A stretch of DNA of 56,793 nucleotides from a virus, in the IMG/VR virus record IMGVR_UViG_3300048839_000639, positions 1 through 56,793 of that record; one strand, 5' to 3'. The notes under the pieces were generated by a model. It was not told the origin of the DNA. It did not search any database and saw only the letters and a program-made list of their open reading frames with translations. Shown here piece after piece: positions 48,157-55,914 of this stretch (positions are counted from its first letter, which is position 1; each line of letters begins with the position of its first letter). The translations under genes and the position numbers were made by a program.

Positions 48157-48410
48157 GCGTTCACCCTTACCCGCTTCGCCGGCCTCGCTGCCGGCTTGAG
48201 ATAGCGCGGCGCAACAAGCATCACGCCGGCGTTTGGTGCGTCGAAGCGCAACACAATCTTGGTGCCGCGTCCGGTGACAATCTCCTCAATCACACCTGTG
48301 TTGCCGCGGCTGTTGTCGTAGTCAAACACGAGCGTGCCGTTCACTTCAAGTTTTGCGCGCTGCATGTTGATGAGGCGCACCCGCTGGCCGACTGATAGCG
48401 TGGTCGTCAT
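48153..48410 (-). CDS. Hypothetical small SH3/KOW-like protein
   Basis: The 85-residue product has LSVGQRVRLINMQR, then NTGVIEEIVTGRGTKIVLRF and a basic tail. The GxRVRL ... TGVIEEI pattern resembles small beta-barrel (KOW/SH3-like) nucleic-acid-binding domains. Coupled to both neighbours. Function inferred only. Confidence 0.65.
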   Translation of the reverse strand: MTTTLSVGQRVRLINMQRAKLEVNGTLVFDYDNSRGNTGVIEEIVTGRGTKIVLRFDAPNAGVMLVAPRYLKPAARPAKRVRVNA

Positions 48411-48886
48411 TTGCCGCCCTCGCTGGCTTCCGGCGTAGCCGGTGCGTCACCCTGCGGCACTTCGTCAGTCGGCTGGTGAGTCGGCTGGTGAGTCGGCGCC
48501 GGCTGCGACTTGGGCGCGCGTGCACGGATGGGGAATTGTTCTTCGCGTCCCTTCATGCGCTTGGTGGCATACAGCACCACGCGCTTGCCCACCCAGTCGT
48601 CCATCTCATCGGTGCCGATGGCCTCGGCGATGCTTTCGGCCTTTGGCTTGCTCAGCACCAGTCCGTGGCCCAGCCCAGGCACATTTTCCAAAAACGGCAG
48701 CGATGTGATTTCGCCGGTTTTGCCGTTCACGTTGTTGAAGCGCAACACATGGTTGGTTTCTTCGGGCTTGTCAGCGCCGGCGCGCATCTTTTCGGCTCGC
48801 ACTGCGGTGACCATGATGAGAATTTGCGTCGCGCCGAGATGCTTGCCGGCGAGGTATTTATCAGGGAATACGTGATTGGCTTTCAT
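48407..48886 (-). CDS. Phage DNA-metabolism protein (VLSKxxAxxI...WVGKRVxLY type)
   Basis: ATG 48886 follows AAGGAG and gives 159 residues. KANHVFPDKYLAGKHLGATQ, GHGLVLSKPKAESIAEAIGT and DDWVGKRVVLYATK fit a short protein common next to recombination genes in siphoviruses, usually unnamed and sometimes suspected to bind DNA. The tail is Pro/Gln/Glu-rich. Longer forms would run through the hairpin at 48905-48946. Confidence 0.72.
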   Translation of the reverse strand: MKANHVFPDKYLAGKHLGATQILIMVTAVRAEKMRAGADKPEETNHVLRFNNVNGKTGEITSLPFLENVPGLGHGLVLSKPKAESIAEAIGTDEMDDWVGKRVVLYATKRMKGREEQFPIRARAPKSQPAPTHQPTHQPTDEVPQGDAPATPEASEGGK

Positions 48887-48904
48887 TTCTGCTCCTTCTG
48901 AAAA

Positions 48905-48946
48905 TGGCTGACTCGGTAAATCGAGGGGGGAAAACCGAGTCAGCCA
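48905..48946 (-). terminator. 13-bp hairpin between early leftward genes
   Basis: TGGCTGACTCGGT and ACCGAGTCAGCCA pair perfectly around a 16-base loop; on the minus strand TTTTC follows. It is a weak terminator or an mRNA processing/attenuation site inside the early operon. Confidence 0.7.
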
Positions 48947-48950
48947 CTTC

Positions 48951-49529
48951 TCACTCGCGCGACTGAGAGCCGAGTGATTTATCCTCGCCGGCTTCACGCG
49001 AAGCCGGCGCACAGTCCGAATGGTTGAGCGCGTGCGCGTAGAGGGCTGATTCCTCCGTGATCGGCGCAGCAGGCGCCACACCGCAAAGCGCAAACGCGGG
49101 ATTGACGAGCTTGACAACGCCTTCCAGCGCGCAGGCCATTTCGGCAAGCTCAGGATCGCCGGCGCTCCACAACGCAAGGGCGGTTTCCTCAAGCGCGGCG
49201 GCCATCGTCTCGATCATGCCGGCATCGCTGTCGTTTGCGAGGGCGTCGGCACGGTCATCGCGCTGTGCCATCTCAGCCGACAGGCGCGCAATCTCGTCGT
49301 TCTTGAGGTTGATGAGCGCAGCTTGTGTGTCGGCGAGATGTTGAAGCGGCTTTTCTGCGCCGGCGATGGCGCCGCGAATTGCACGTTCGATTACGGTCAT
49401 GTCATTGCCGGTCAGGTCGCAATGGCGCTCAATGGCTCCGAGCGCGAATTGCACGTTGCGGTCGGTGTCGTCTACTGGCTCGTTATTTGCCAGCGCGCCG
49501 TCGCGGTAGAAATGGTTCTTTGTGGTCAT
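48951..49529 (-). CDS. Hypothetical acidic protein
   Basis: ATG 49529 gives 192 residues (MTTKNHFYRDGALANNEPVD). The central part is helical (ALINLKNDEIARLSAEMAQR) and acidic; the C-terminus is polar. It is coupled to the upstream gene by ATGA. No family is recognised. Confidence 0.68.
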   Translation of the reverse strand: MTTKNHFYRDGALANNEPVDDTDRNVQFALGAIERHCDLTGNDMTVIERAIRGAIAGAEKPLQHLADTQAALINLKNDEIARLSAEMAQRDDRADALANDSDAGMIETMAAALEETALALWSAGDPELAEMACALEGVVKLVNPAFALCGVAPAAPITEESALYAHALNHSDCAPASREAGEDKSLGSQSRE

Positions 49530-49900
49530 CGCGTCACCTCCACAATAGGCAGATGGGCGCGCGGCTGAATGCATTCCATCGCCGGCGCAACGGGGGAGCT
49601 GACCATGCACCACGGCGCGGGTGAGACGATGCCCTGCCCGTGGGCCTTTTTCAACCCTGCCCCACTGAGCGCAATCACGAAGATCGCGCCCAGCAGAACA
49701 AGGCCAGCAAGGAGGAAAGTCACGACGACGCGCCCCGTATAAACGCGCCGCCGGCCAGTGGTCGAAATGCTGCCGGCACGCGCCAGCCGCTTCGGGTCAA
49801 GCGTGAGCATCGGCAAGCCGGCGCGGTTCACGCTTTTGGTGATGGGTGCTTTGCCGGCGTGCTCAGGCCGGCGATAGATCGTGCGCGGTGTGTTGCTCAT
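49526..49900 (-). CDS. Single-pass membrane protein
   Basis: The 124-residue product has a basic N-terminal part (RLARAGSISTTGRRRVYTGR), one membrane segment (VVVTFLLAGLVLLGAIFVIA) near residues 57-79 and an external tail with two Cys. An early-region membrane protein could be an exclusion or host-takeover factor. Family unknown. Overlaps both neighbours by ATGA. Confidence 0.65.
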   Translation of the reverse strand: MSNTPRTIYRRPEHAGKAPITKSVNRAGLPMLTLDPKRLARAGSISTTGRRRVYTGRVVVTFLLAGLVLLGAIFVIALSGAGLKKAHGQGIVSPAPWCMVSSPVAPAMECIQPRAHLPIVEVTR

Positions 49901-50295
49901 GGATGCACCTCACGGACAAACGTCTTCATGCGTCCCGTCTCGCTGCTGATGTCGTGCATCAACGTCGCCACGACGCGCCACACGCGCGACATGCTCGCGC
50001 ACGTGGGGTAGTAGACGGTGCACTCACTCGCGCCGCCGTCGGTGCGGTGGAAGCCGACAAGAGCGTCGGCCACGGTGATGGTGTGCACGCGCTTGCGCGG
50101 TGGGGCGGGCGGCGCGAGGCGTGCGCGGATGGCGGCGGCGAATGTGTTGCGCTGGCGTGTGCGGCGGCGAATGTTCTTCATGGCAAGCTGCTGTTCGCGC
50201 AAGGTCGCCATGTCGAAATTGGGCATGTCTTGCAGCATCTCTTCGATGTCGCGGGACGCGACACACATTGCATTAAAAAGCGTAAGAGCATTCAC
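49897..50295 (-). CDS. Hypothetical protein
   Basis: GTG 50295 overlaps the upstream stop (GTGA) and gives 132 residues; ATG 50268 is an alternative. SRDIEEMLQDMPNFDMATLR and MKNIRRRTRQRNTFAAAIRA are helical and basic, suggesting nucleic-acid contact. Family unknown. Confidence 0.65.
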   Translation of the reverse strand: MNALTLFNAMCVASRDIEEMLQDMPNFDMATLREQQLAMKNIRRRTRQRNTFAAAIRARLAPPAPPRKRVHTITVADALVGFHRTDGGASECTVYYPTCASMSRVWRVVATLMHDISSETGRMKTFVREVHP

Positions 50296-50714
50296 GCTGC
50301 ACGCTCCTCGACGAACATGGCGCGGATGCGCGGCATGAGATGGTCGTGTGTCGCGCGCGTCACGGTGCGCAGGTAGACCCTGCGCCCTTCGTCCTGCGAC
50401 TGATCGGGCCGGCGCACAAACAACGTGATGCAATGCTTGCTGCTGTTACTGCGCAGATCATCACGGTTGTGCCACACGTCCACCATCAGGCCGGCCTCGT
50501 GTGCCTCCTGCACGAGGCCGGCCAGTGTGTTGATTGCGGACTCGCGCTCGTCGCGCGTGCGGCCAAAGGTCACAGCCCATGCCGCATCATTCATGCGGCT
50601 GAACAGCGACGGCTGCGCCGGCGTGCTCGGTGTGCGGCTGAGTGAAGCGTGATATGCAACGCTGGCCGGCGTGCCGGTTTCGCGGTGCTTCCAGCGAAGT
50701 CGGTAATTGCTCAT
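50292..50714 (-). CDS. Hypothetical protein with hairpin-controlled start
   Basis: ATG 50714 follows AGGAG and gives 140 residues (MSNYRLRWKHRETGTPASVA). The alpha/beta body has EAHEAGLMVDVWHNRDDLRS and RVYLRTVTRATHDHLM. An 11-bp inverted repeat (50703-50750) places the start codon region in one arm and the ribosome site in the loop. Family unknown. Confidence 0.68.
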   Translation of the reverse strand: MSNYRLRWKHRETGTPASVAYHASLSRTPSTPAQPSLFSRMNDAAWAVTFGRTRDERESAINTLAGLVQEAHEAGLMVDVWHNRDDLRSNSSKHCITLFVRRPDQSQDEGRRVYLRTVTRATHDHLMPRIRAMFVEERAA

Positions 50715-50750
50715 CGTTGTTTCTCCTCTTAGAAATAACTGAGCAATTAC
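50703..50750 (-). promoter_or_regulatory. 11-bp inverted repeat spanning stop, ribosome site and start
   Basis: GTAATTGCTCA (50703-50713) and TGAGCAATTAC (50740-50750) are perfect inverted repeats. On the message the upstream gene's TAA is in the first arm, AGGAG in the loop, and the codons after the downstream ATG in the second arm. Confidence 0.75.
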
Positions 50751-51277
50751 GCCGCGTGAACGGCTGCGACACTCGCGGCGGCCAGCCATTCGTTAATGCC
50801 TGCCGGCTTGTTGTCCACCCGCGCCACGGTCAGCATGAGGCCGGCGCGGATCGCGGTGATGCGCCCCACATCGTCAATGCCAATCTGCCGCTTGCGCAGG
50901 TAGGTCGTGCTTTCGTCAATCGCCATGTCGATGCCGGCGGCAAACACCGCGAGCTTGACCTGCAGATCGTCGATCATGGCCTTTTGCGTCTTGATGAGCG
51001 CGTCGCGCTCGGAGACTTCCTCGCGCATGTTTTCGATTTCGGTGTAAAGCGCCGTGCAGTCGATGGCCGACTGCGGCGCCGGCTTGGGTTCTGCGCCGGC
51101 TTGGCGCTTCTGCCATTCAATCTCATTGCCAGGGTTGTCGCCGCTGCCGTTCAGCCACGCCACACGCGCGGCTGCAAATGCAGGGGATTCACAATCAAGG
51201 TCGGGGTGCCACACGCCGGAAGGGTCGCGGTGGCCGGTCGTCCACAGTTGGGGTTCGGTCTGGATATACAGATACAT
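50747..51277 (-). CDS. Hypothetical protein, first gene of the leftward early operon
   Basis: ATG 51277 gives 176 residues (MYLYIQTEPQLWTTGHRDPS). WHPDLDCESPAFAAARVAWL is compact; a central coiled coil (EIENMREEVSERDALIKTQK) follows. It is the first gene after the operator-controlled promoter at 51344-51381. Family unknown. Confidence 0.7.
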   Translation of the reverse strand: MYLYIQTEPQLWTTGHRDPSGVWHPDLDCESPAFAAARVAWLNGSGDNPGNEIEWQKRQAGAEPKPAPQSAIDCTALYTEIENMREEVSERDALIKTQKAMIDDLQVKLAVFAAGIDMAIDESTTYLRKRQIGIDDVGRITAIRAGLMLTVARVDNKPAGINEWLAAASVAAVHAA

Positions 51278-51343
51278 GCTGCCCTCGCTTGCTGTCGGTC
51301 TGAATGGCTCTTTGTGAGTCCTACGTCACGCTGAGCCGCTTAT

Positions 51344-51381
51344 ACAGACAACAGTCTATCAGACGGCTGTCTGTATGTCAA
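51344..51381 (-). promoter_or_regulatory. Leftward early promoter with two operators (pL-like)
   Basis: On the minus strand TTGACA (51376-51381), 17 bases, TAGACT (51353-51358). Operator-like sites ACAGAC-N4-GTCTG(A) (51359-51374) and AGAC-N4-GTCTGT (51344-51357) lie in the spacer and over the -10 box, with centres 15 bases apart. The unit is nearly identical to that at 52044-52081 in the opposite orientation. Confidence 0.85.
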
Positions 51382-51410
51382 GAGGGGAAAGCAAAAAATC
51401 GAAAAAGTCC

Positions 51411-51416
51411 TAGAAT
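51411..51416 (+). promoter_or_regulatory. -10 box of the repressor gene (leaderless message likely)
   Basis: TAGAAT lies ten bases before the ATG at 51426 and no ribosome site is present, so transcription probably begins at or next to the start codon, as for lambda cI from its maintenance promoter. No good -35 box is seen; activation by bound repressor is possible. Confidence 0.5.
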
Positions 51417-51425
51417 CTCCGAATC

Positions 51426-51935
51426 ATGACCAACACAATGGATTTATCTCGCCTCGCGCGCGAGCTGGCCCGATGGCGGCAAGAAGCGAATCTGTCACAG
51501 TCGGCACTTGCAAAACTCATAGGCGTGCATGTGACCTACATCCAGAAGCTGGAATCGGAAACGCCAAAGTCAAATCGCAGGCCGGCGATGGAGATGGTCG
51601 CCCACATTGTGGCGGTGCTCGATCAAGCCAGAATCGAGGCCGGCCTGATTGATGAAAGCGACCGCATAGACATGAATTACGCTTTCCGTCTGGCTGGCTA
51701 TCCAGAGGTGGCGACACCTATCCAATGGGCCAGTCTTTTGCAGGAACTCAACAGCATTCCGACTACTGAAATAGACAGCGCATCAAAAATCGAGGGCATT
51801 GCCAGAAGAATTTCAGCAAAATATCAACAGAGGAATGTCGATGTCGAAGCAACGCAGAACAAGGGCAGTCATCGCCGCCATCCTAAAGATCATTCAAAAG
51901 CAACCACCGCCAAAAAAGGCGCCCACAAAACTTAA
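51426..51935 (+). CDS. Phage repressor (XRE helix-turn-helix)
   Basis: The 169-residue product has an XRE-type HTH: ARWRQEANLSQSALAKLIGV, then VTYIQKLESETPKS (residues 15-60). The rest is not a LexA-type peptidase; the end is Lys/His-rich. It is flanked by two matching promoter/operator units, directing away from it, the classic place of a lysogeny repressor. Absence of a self-cleavage domain suggests induction by another route. A strong terminator follows at 52012-52040. Confidence 0.85.
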   Translation: MTNTMDLSRLARELARWRQEANLSQSALAKLIGVHVTYIQKLESETPKSNRRPAMEMVAHIVAVLDQARIEAGLIDESDRIDMNYAFRLAGYPEVATPIQWASLLQELNSIPTTEIDSASKIEGIARRISAKYQQRNVDVEATQNKGSHRRHPKDHSKATTAKKGAHKT

Positions 51936-52011
51936 GCGAGTGAACGACAAGTATTAAGCAAACGCAGCAAGCACCCCACGCATCACACCGCCATCGAAAT
52001 TTAATAAGAAC

Positions 52012-52040
52012 AACATGCGCCAGTAGGCGCATGTTTTTTT
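52012..52040 (+). terminator. Terminator of the repressor gene
   Basis: AACATGCGCC-AGTA-GGCGCATGTT (10-bp stem) is followed by TTTTT. It isolates the repressor gene from the rightward early promoter that begins at 52044. Confidence 0.9.
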
Positions 52041-52043
52041 GTG

Positions 52044-52081
52044 TTGACATACAGACAACCGTCTGTTAGACTGTCGTCTGT
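52044..52081 (+). promoter_or_regulatory. Rightward early promoter with two operators (pR-like)
   Basis: TTGACA (52044-52049), 17 bases, TAGACT (52067-52072). Operator A ACAGAC-AACC-GTCTGT (52051-52066) fills the spacer and operator B AGAC-TGTC-GTCTGT (52068-52081) covers the -10 box and start, again 15 bases apart. GGAGG and the ATG at 52095 follow. Confidence 0.88.
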
Positions 52082-52094
52082 GTATGGAGGTTTG

Positions 52095-52361
52095 ATGGCA
52101 GACGACAAAACGTTTTCAGAGGTGATGCGCAATTGGCGCACGCAGAAGGGCTACAGCCAGCAGCGGCTTGCCGAGTTGCTGGAAGAAAAGGCGAGGCCGC
52201 AAGAGGTCACGGCGCACTTGGTCGGCAAGATCGAACTTGGGCAACGCGACGCGCAGCAGTGGTTTGTGATCGCGTTCGCAAATCTGTCCGGCCAGAACGT
52301 CAACCGGCTTTTGCGTGCTGCCGGCTGGCCGGAAATCGAAAAGGCGGCGATGCCATCATGA
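52095..52361 (+). CDS. Cro-like XRE helix-turn-helix protein
   Basis: ATG 52095 follows GGAGG with four bases and gives 88 residues (MADDKTFSEVMRNWRTQKGY). SQQRLAELLEEKARPQEVTA and LVGKIELGQRDAQQW form the XRE HTH with an insertion between helices. It is the first gene of the rightward early transcript, the position of Cro, and could compete for the shared operators. Downstream lies the replication module. Confidence 0.82.
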   Translation: MADDKTFSEVMRNWRTQKGYSQQRLAELLEEKARPQEVTAHLVGKIELGQRDAQQWFVIAFANLSGQNVNRLLRAAGWPEIEKAAMPS

Positions 52362-52428
52362 CCGCCGGCACCGCCGCCCCGCCCCATCGGGCAGGACTAT
52401 TTTAACGACAAAGATTAGTGACAAAAAA

Positions 52429-52564
52429 CCGCTGACGTTTCTCCTCAGATTGGTCAGCGGCTGTAGGACTTGGTTCACAGCAGGGCAGTGCTGCAAACAA
52501 CCGGCAACAATCTAGCATATGTTGCAGAGCGTGTCAAGCGGCCTTCCCTACTGAATCGGTAGGG
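52429..52564 (+). promoter_or_regulatory. Two hairpins upstream of the replication initiator
   Basis: CCGCTGAC/GTCAGCGG (52429-52436 with 52453-52460) lies in the gene-free gap 52362-52566. CCCTAC/GTAGGG (52546-52551 with 52559-52564) lies three bases before the ATG at 52567, with the AGGG that could act as ribosome site in its arm. Both suggest control of initiator expression. Confidence 0.55.
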
Positions 52565-52566
52565 CA

Positions 52567-53508
52567 ATGAGTAAATTACTAATCAATGAGCCGCCCCTGC
52601 AATTCTTGCCGTCACTGGCGGCAAAGGTGGGCGACCGGCAGGCGATCTGCCTGCAACAACTTCACTTCATGCTCAACATCCCAGGCGCTGCCATTGAGCG
52701 CGCCGACGACAAGGGCCGGATGCGCCGGTGGATCAAGGCCACGTATGCGCAATGGGCGCGCGATCACTTCCGCAACTGCTGGCCGGCGGACTCGATCCGC
52801 AAGTATTTCGGCGAGCTGCGCATTTCCGGCTACGTGCTGGCCGCGCAGTTCGACATCGAAACGGGGGATGCGACCTCGTATCTGTCGATTGACTACGACA
52901 AACTGGATGACCCCCATGTGGCAAAAATTGCCACATCCCCATCTGGCAAAAATCGCCACATCCCCCCCCATGTGGCAAATTCAGTAGAGGACCATGTGGC
53001 AAAAATTGCCACATCTACTATAGAAAAAGATATTACTACCACCACCACCGCAGCGCAGGGGGGTGAAAAGCTGCCGGCTGAGCTTGAAGCGGCACGGAAA
53101 GAGCGCGCCGAGCGCATGGCTGATCCCTCGCTCGACGATCCCCGCGTCAAGGACTGGCGTGAGGTGACCGGCAACATTCCTGACGCCTTTCAACGCGAGT
53201 TCATCATGAGCCGCGTGAAGGCCGATGATCCTGACTGGCGCGAATGCCTCGTTTACTGGTGCGCGGAGTATCCCCACGCCAAACACTCACTTTACAAGCA
53301 GGCCGACTGCTACGGAAAGGGCAACTGGAAACCCCGACAGGCTGCGCCGGCAGCAGCGAGGCCGGCGCGCAAGTCTGCCGGCGCCGCGTCGGGCAAGCCG
53401 GCCAGCAAAGCCCCTGCCCCGCTGGACACCGACGCAGAGGCCGCGGCGCAGGCCGAAAAGATCAACCGCATCATGGCGATGCGCTATGGACAAGGAGCAA
53501 CAGCATGA
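52567..53508 (+). CDS. Replication initiator with internal iterons
   Basis: The 313-residue product has a winged-helix N-terminal part (FLPSLAAKVGDRQAICLQQL, MRRWIKATYAQWARDHF, SIRKYFGELRISGYVLAAQF) of the kind in phage replisome organisers. The middle has the peptide repeats HVAKIATS, encoded by palindromic DNA repeats (52916-53014). The C-terminal region includes WREVTGNIPDAFQREFIMSR and an Ala/Pro/Lys-rich tail. By analogy with lambda O it binds the internal repeats and starts replication. It overlaps the loader gene by ATGA. Confidence 0.82.
   Translation: MSKLLINEPPLQFLPSLAAKVGDRQAICLQQLHFMLNIPGAAIERADDKGRMRRWIKATYAQWARDHFRNCWPADSIRKYFGELRISGYVLAAQFDIETGDATSYLSIDYDKLDDPHVAKIATSPSGKNRHIPPHVANSVEDHVAKIATSTIEKDITTTTTAAQGGEKLPAELEAARKERAERMADPSLDDPRVKDWREVTGNIPDAFQREFIMSRVKADDPDWRECLVYWCAEYPHAKHSLYKQADCYGKGNWKPRQAAPAAARPARKSAGAASGKPASKAPAPLDTDAEAAAQAEKINRIMAMRYGQGATA
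52916..53014. repeat. Palindromic iterons, probable replication origin
   Basis: ATGTGGCAAAAATTGCCACA(T) occurs at 52916-52936 and 52994-53014; a variant with ATCTGG and TCGCC at 52941-52961; a half site ATGTGGCAAAT at 52970-52980. Spacing is 24-29 bases. An AT-rich tract (53015-53040, TCTACTATAGAAAAAGATAT) follows, suited to DNA opening. The arrangement within the initiator gene recalls the lambda origin. Confidence 0.8.
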
Positions 53509-54392
53509 GCGTGACACAACAGGACATCGACCGCTGGCGCTTTCGCAAGGTGCCGGAAGAAACCATTGCGCGCTGGATTCGCAACGACGATAAGGCGCGC
53601 GCCGAGCTGATCGCGCAGGCCCAGCGCATCGCCGCCATTGATGCACGCCGGCGCGGTGTTGCCCCTGGCACGCCGGCGGATGCCGCCCCTGTCGTGATCG
53701 AGCAGCCGGCGCACAGGTGCGCAAAGTGCGAGGACAAGGGCGTTTACGTGAACGCCGGCGGCGCGCTTGTGCCGTGCAATGCCTGCGGCGCTGACGTGCG
53801 CATGGCCGAGGCGCGCGTGAAGTCGCTGGATCGCTATTCATCCGGCTTGAGCGCGCGCACATCGGCGCAGACATTCAGCAACTTTGAAGCCGACAGCAAA
53901 ACCGCGCCGATTGTCGAGGCGTGCCGGCGCTGGGCCACCTCACCCGCCGGCTGGCTGGTCGTGTGGGGTGACACCGGCTGCGGCAAGTCGCACCTGTGCG
54001 CGGCGGTGTTCAACGCGCTGCGCCACCGCAAGCAGGTGGCCGTGTTCGTCACCGGCCCCGACCTGATGCAGTCGCTCAAGCACCTGATGAACGAGGAAAC
54101 GGCGCAGGCCGAAGGCGAAACCGTGACCGAGCGCACCGAGAAATACCAGAAGGCCCCCGTGCTCATCATCGACGACATGCGCGCCGAGCAACATACGCCG
54201 TGGAGTGATGGCGTCTGGTTTTCGATCCTCGATTATCGGTATCGCAACCAGTTGCCCACGATGATCGCCACCAACGAGGATCCAGCCGGCGAGGTGTTCC
54301 CTGCGCGCATCTCATCGCGCATCCGCGATGAGCACAAAGGATTTTCGATTGTCCTGCGCAACATGGGCAAGGACATGCGGGTGACGGCATGA
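53505..54392 (+). CDS. DnaC-like helicase loader ATPase
   Basis: The 295-residue product has two CxxC pairs (Cys72/75 and Cys91/94) forming a possible zinc finger, then the AAA+ core with Walker A GDTGCGKS (155-162) and Walker B LIIDD near 218, and MIATNED as sensor 1. It is the usual partner of phage initiators: it loads the host replicative helicase at the origin. No phage DnaB is present. Coupled to both neighbours by ATGA. Confidence 0.9.
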   Translation: MSVTQQDIDRWRFRKVPEETIARWIRNDDKARAELIAQAQRIAAIDARRRGVAPGTPADAAPVVIEQPAHRCAKCEDKGVYVNAGGALVPCNACGADVRMAEARVKSLDRYSSGLSARTSAQTFSNFEADSKTAPIVEACRRWATSPAGWLVVWGDTGCGKSHLCAAVFNALRHRKQVAVFVTGPDLMQSLKHLMNEETAQAEGETVTERTEKYQKAPVLIIDDMRAEQHTPWSDGVWFSILDYRYRNQLPTMIATNEDPAGEVFPARISSRIRDEHKGFSIVLRNMGKDMRVTA

Positions 54393-54652
54393 GCGCAATA
54401 TCACCGCGAAGCGTTGCCCCGCCCCACCCAAAAGGGGCTTTCACCGACCGCCAAAAGCAGGTGCTCGCGCTTGTGGCAACGGGCATGACCGACCGGATGG
54501 TGGCCGAGCAGCTTGGCATCACCGAGGGGACAGTGACGGCGCAGCTACGGGCCGTTTACGCGCGGCTTGAGTTGACGCGCAGCGCAAAGAATCCGCGCGT
54601 GCTGGTGACGCTCTACGCCATCCGCGCCGGCCTGGTGAGGGTGACGGCATGA
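54389..54652 (+). CDS. LuxR/GerE-type helix-turn-helix protein
   Basis: The 87-residue product is essentially one HTH: FTDRQKQVLALVATGMTDRM, then VAEQLGITEGTVTAQLRAVY and ARLELTRSAKNPRVLV. This is the GerE/LuxR family pattern (LTxRExxVLxLxAxGxxxxxIAxxLxIxxxTVxxHxxxxxxKL), with no receiver domain. A small regulator of phage or host genes. Overlaps both neighbours. Confidence 0.85.
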   Translation: MSAISPRSVAPPHPKGAFTDRQKQVLALVATGMTDRMVAEQLGITEGTVTAQLRAVYARLELTRSAKNPRVLVTLYAIRAGLVRVTA

Positions 54653-55914
54653 GCACATTTGGATCGCTTTTTACTGGCTTCGGCGGCGCTGACATCGGCG
54701 CGGCGGCCGCCGGCTTCACCCCGCTGTGGGGCGTGGAGTATGACGCAGACATCGCCGGCGTTGCGAATGCCAACCTGGGCGGCCATGTGCGCGTGGCGGA
54801 TGTGCTGGACTGTAATCCGTGCGACTTCGCGCCGGTTGACCTGCTGCACGCATCACCGCCCTGCCCCAATTTCTCGGTGGCGAAAGCCGGCCGCGAAGAA
54901 ACGGCGCACGACATGGCGCTGGCAGACAAGGTGGCCGAGTTCATCCGCGTGCTGCATCCGCGCTTTGTCACCATTGAAAACGTGCCGCAGTATGTGAAGG
55001 CTCATAGCTACAAGCGCATCATGAAGGCGCTGGCGGATATGGGCTACATGTATGACGTGCAGGTGCTGAACAGCGCCGATTTCGGCGTGTCGCAGACGCG
55101 CAAACGCCTGATTGTGCGCGCCGTGATGGGCGCGTTTCCGCCTGCGCTGCCGCGCCCTGTGCCGTGGGTGGGCTGGTATGCGGCCATCGAGGACATTCTG
55201 CACACGCTGCCGGAATCGAGGTTTGCAGAGTGGCAGTTGAAGCGGTTGCCGGAATCACTGAAAAGCACATTCATGTCGGAAGAGGCGAACACCAGCGCCG
55301 CGCCCGTCATCAAAGGCGTTGATGCGCCGGCAATGACGATTCACGCTTCATACGTCAAAAAGATTGTGTTGCCAAAGGCCTTCATCGCCGGCGGTGCAAA
55401 CACCAGCGACGAACAGGCCGCGGCCGGCGTGGGCGTGGGCGATGCAGACGAGCCGGTGCGATGCGTGGCGACCAATGGCGCACGGTGGCGCGCCCTGCTG
55501 GTGGACGGTCAGCAAACCAATCCATCATCGGACGGCGTGCGTGTGCTGAACACGCGCAGGGATGCAGAGCCGGCCATCACGATCAACGCATCGCAATACA
55601 AGGGCGCGCATGTGGCGCTGCTGATTGAAAGCAAGAACTCAAATCAGGAGTGGGCTGTCGGGCTGCGCAACCACGACGCGCCGGCGCTGACGGTGGTCAC
55701 GGATGACCGCCCATCACACGCGCCCAAAGGCTGGCTCAGCACCGGCCGCGTGGTGCAGATGACGCCGCGCGCGCTGGCGCGCTTTCAGTCATTCCCTGAC
55801 TGGTATCAGTTGCCCGACAAGCGCAGTCTGGCATGTCGCGGCATTGGCAATGCCGTGCCGCCGCTGATGTATCAGCGCATCACAGAGGGGTTTCGGCAAG
55901 AGGTGACAGCATGA
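54649..55914 (+). CDS. C5 cytosine DNA methyltransferase
   Basis: The 421-residue product has motif I GSLFTGFGGADIG (5-17), motif IV SPPCPNFS (Cys72 nucleophile), motif VI TIENVPQYV, motif VIII QTRKRLIVR and motif X GIGNAVPP near the C-terminus, so all key parts are present. The target region between VIII and X is large (about 230 residues). A phage orphan methylase can block host restriction; the overabundant GCCGGC is one possible target. Coupled to both neighbours. Confidence 0.93.
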   Translation: MSTFGSLFTGFGGADIGAAAAGFTPLWGVEYDADIAGVANANLGGHVRVADVLDCNPCDFAPVDLLHASPPCPNFSVAKAGREETAHDMALADKVAEFIRVLHPRFVTIENVPQYVKAHSYKRIMKALADMGYMYDVQVLNSADFGVSQTRKRLIVRAVMGAFPPALPRPVPWVGWYAAIEDILHTLPESRFAEWQLKRLPESLKSTFMSEEANTSAAPVIKGVDAPAMTIHASYVKKIVLPKAFIAGGANTSDEQAAAGVGVGDADEPVRCVATNGARWRALLVDGQQTNPSSDGVRVLNTRRDAEPAITINASQYKGAHVALLIESKNSNQEWAVGLRNHDAPALTVVTDDRPSHAPKGWLSTGRVVQMTPRALARFQSFPDWYQLPDKRSLACRGIGNAVPPLMYQRITEGFRQEVTA

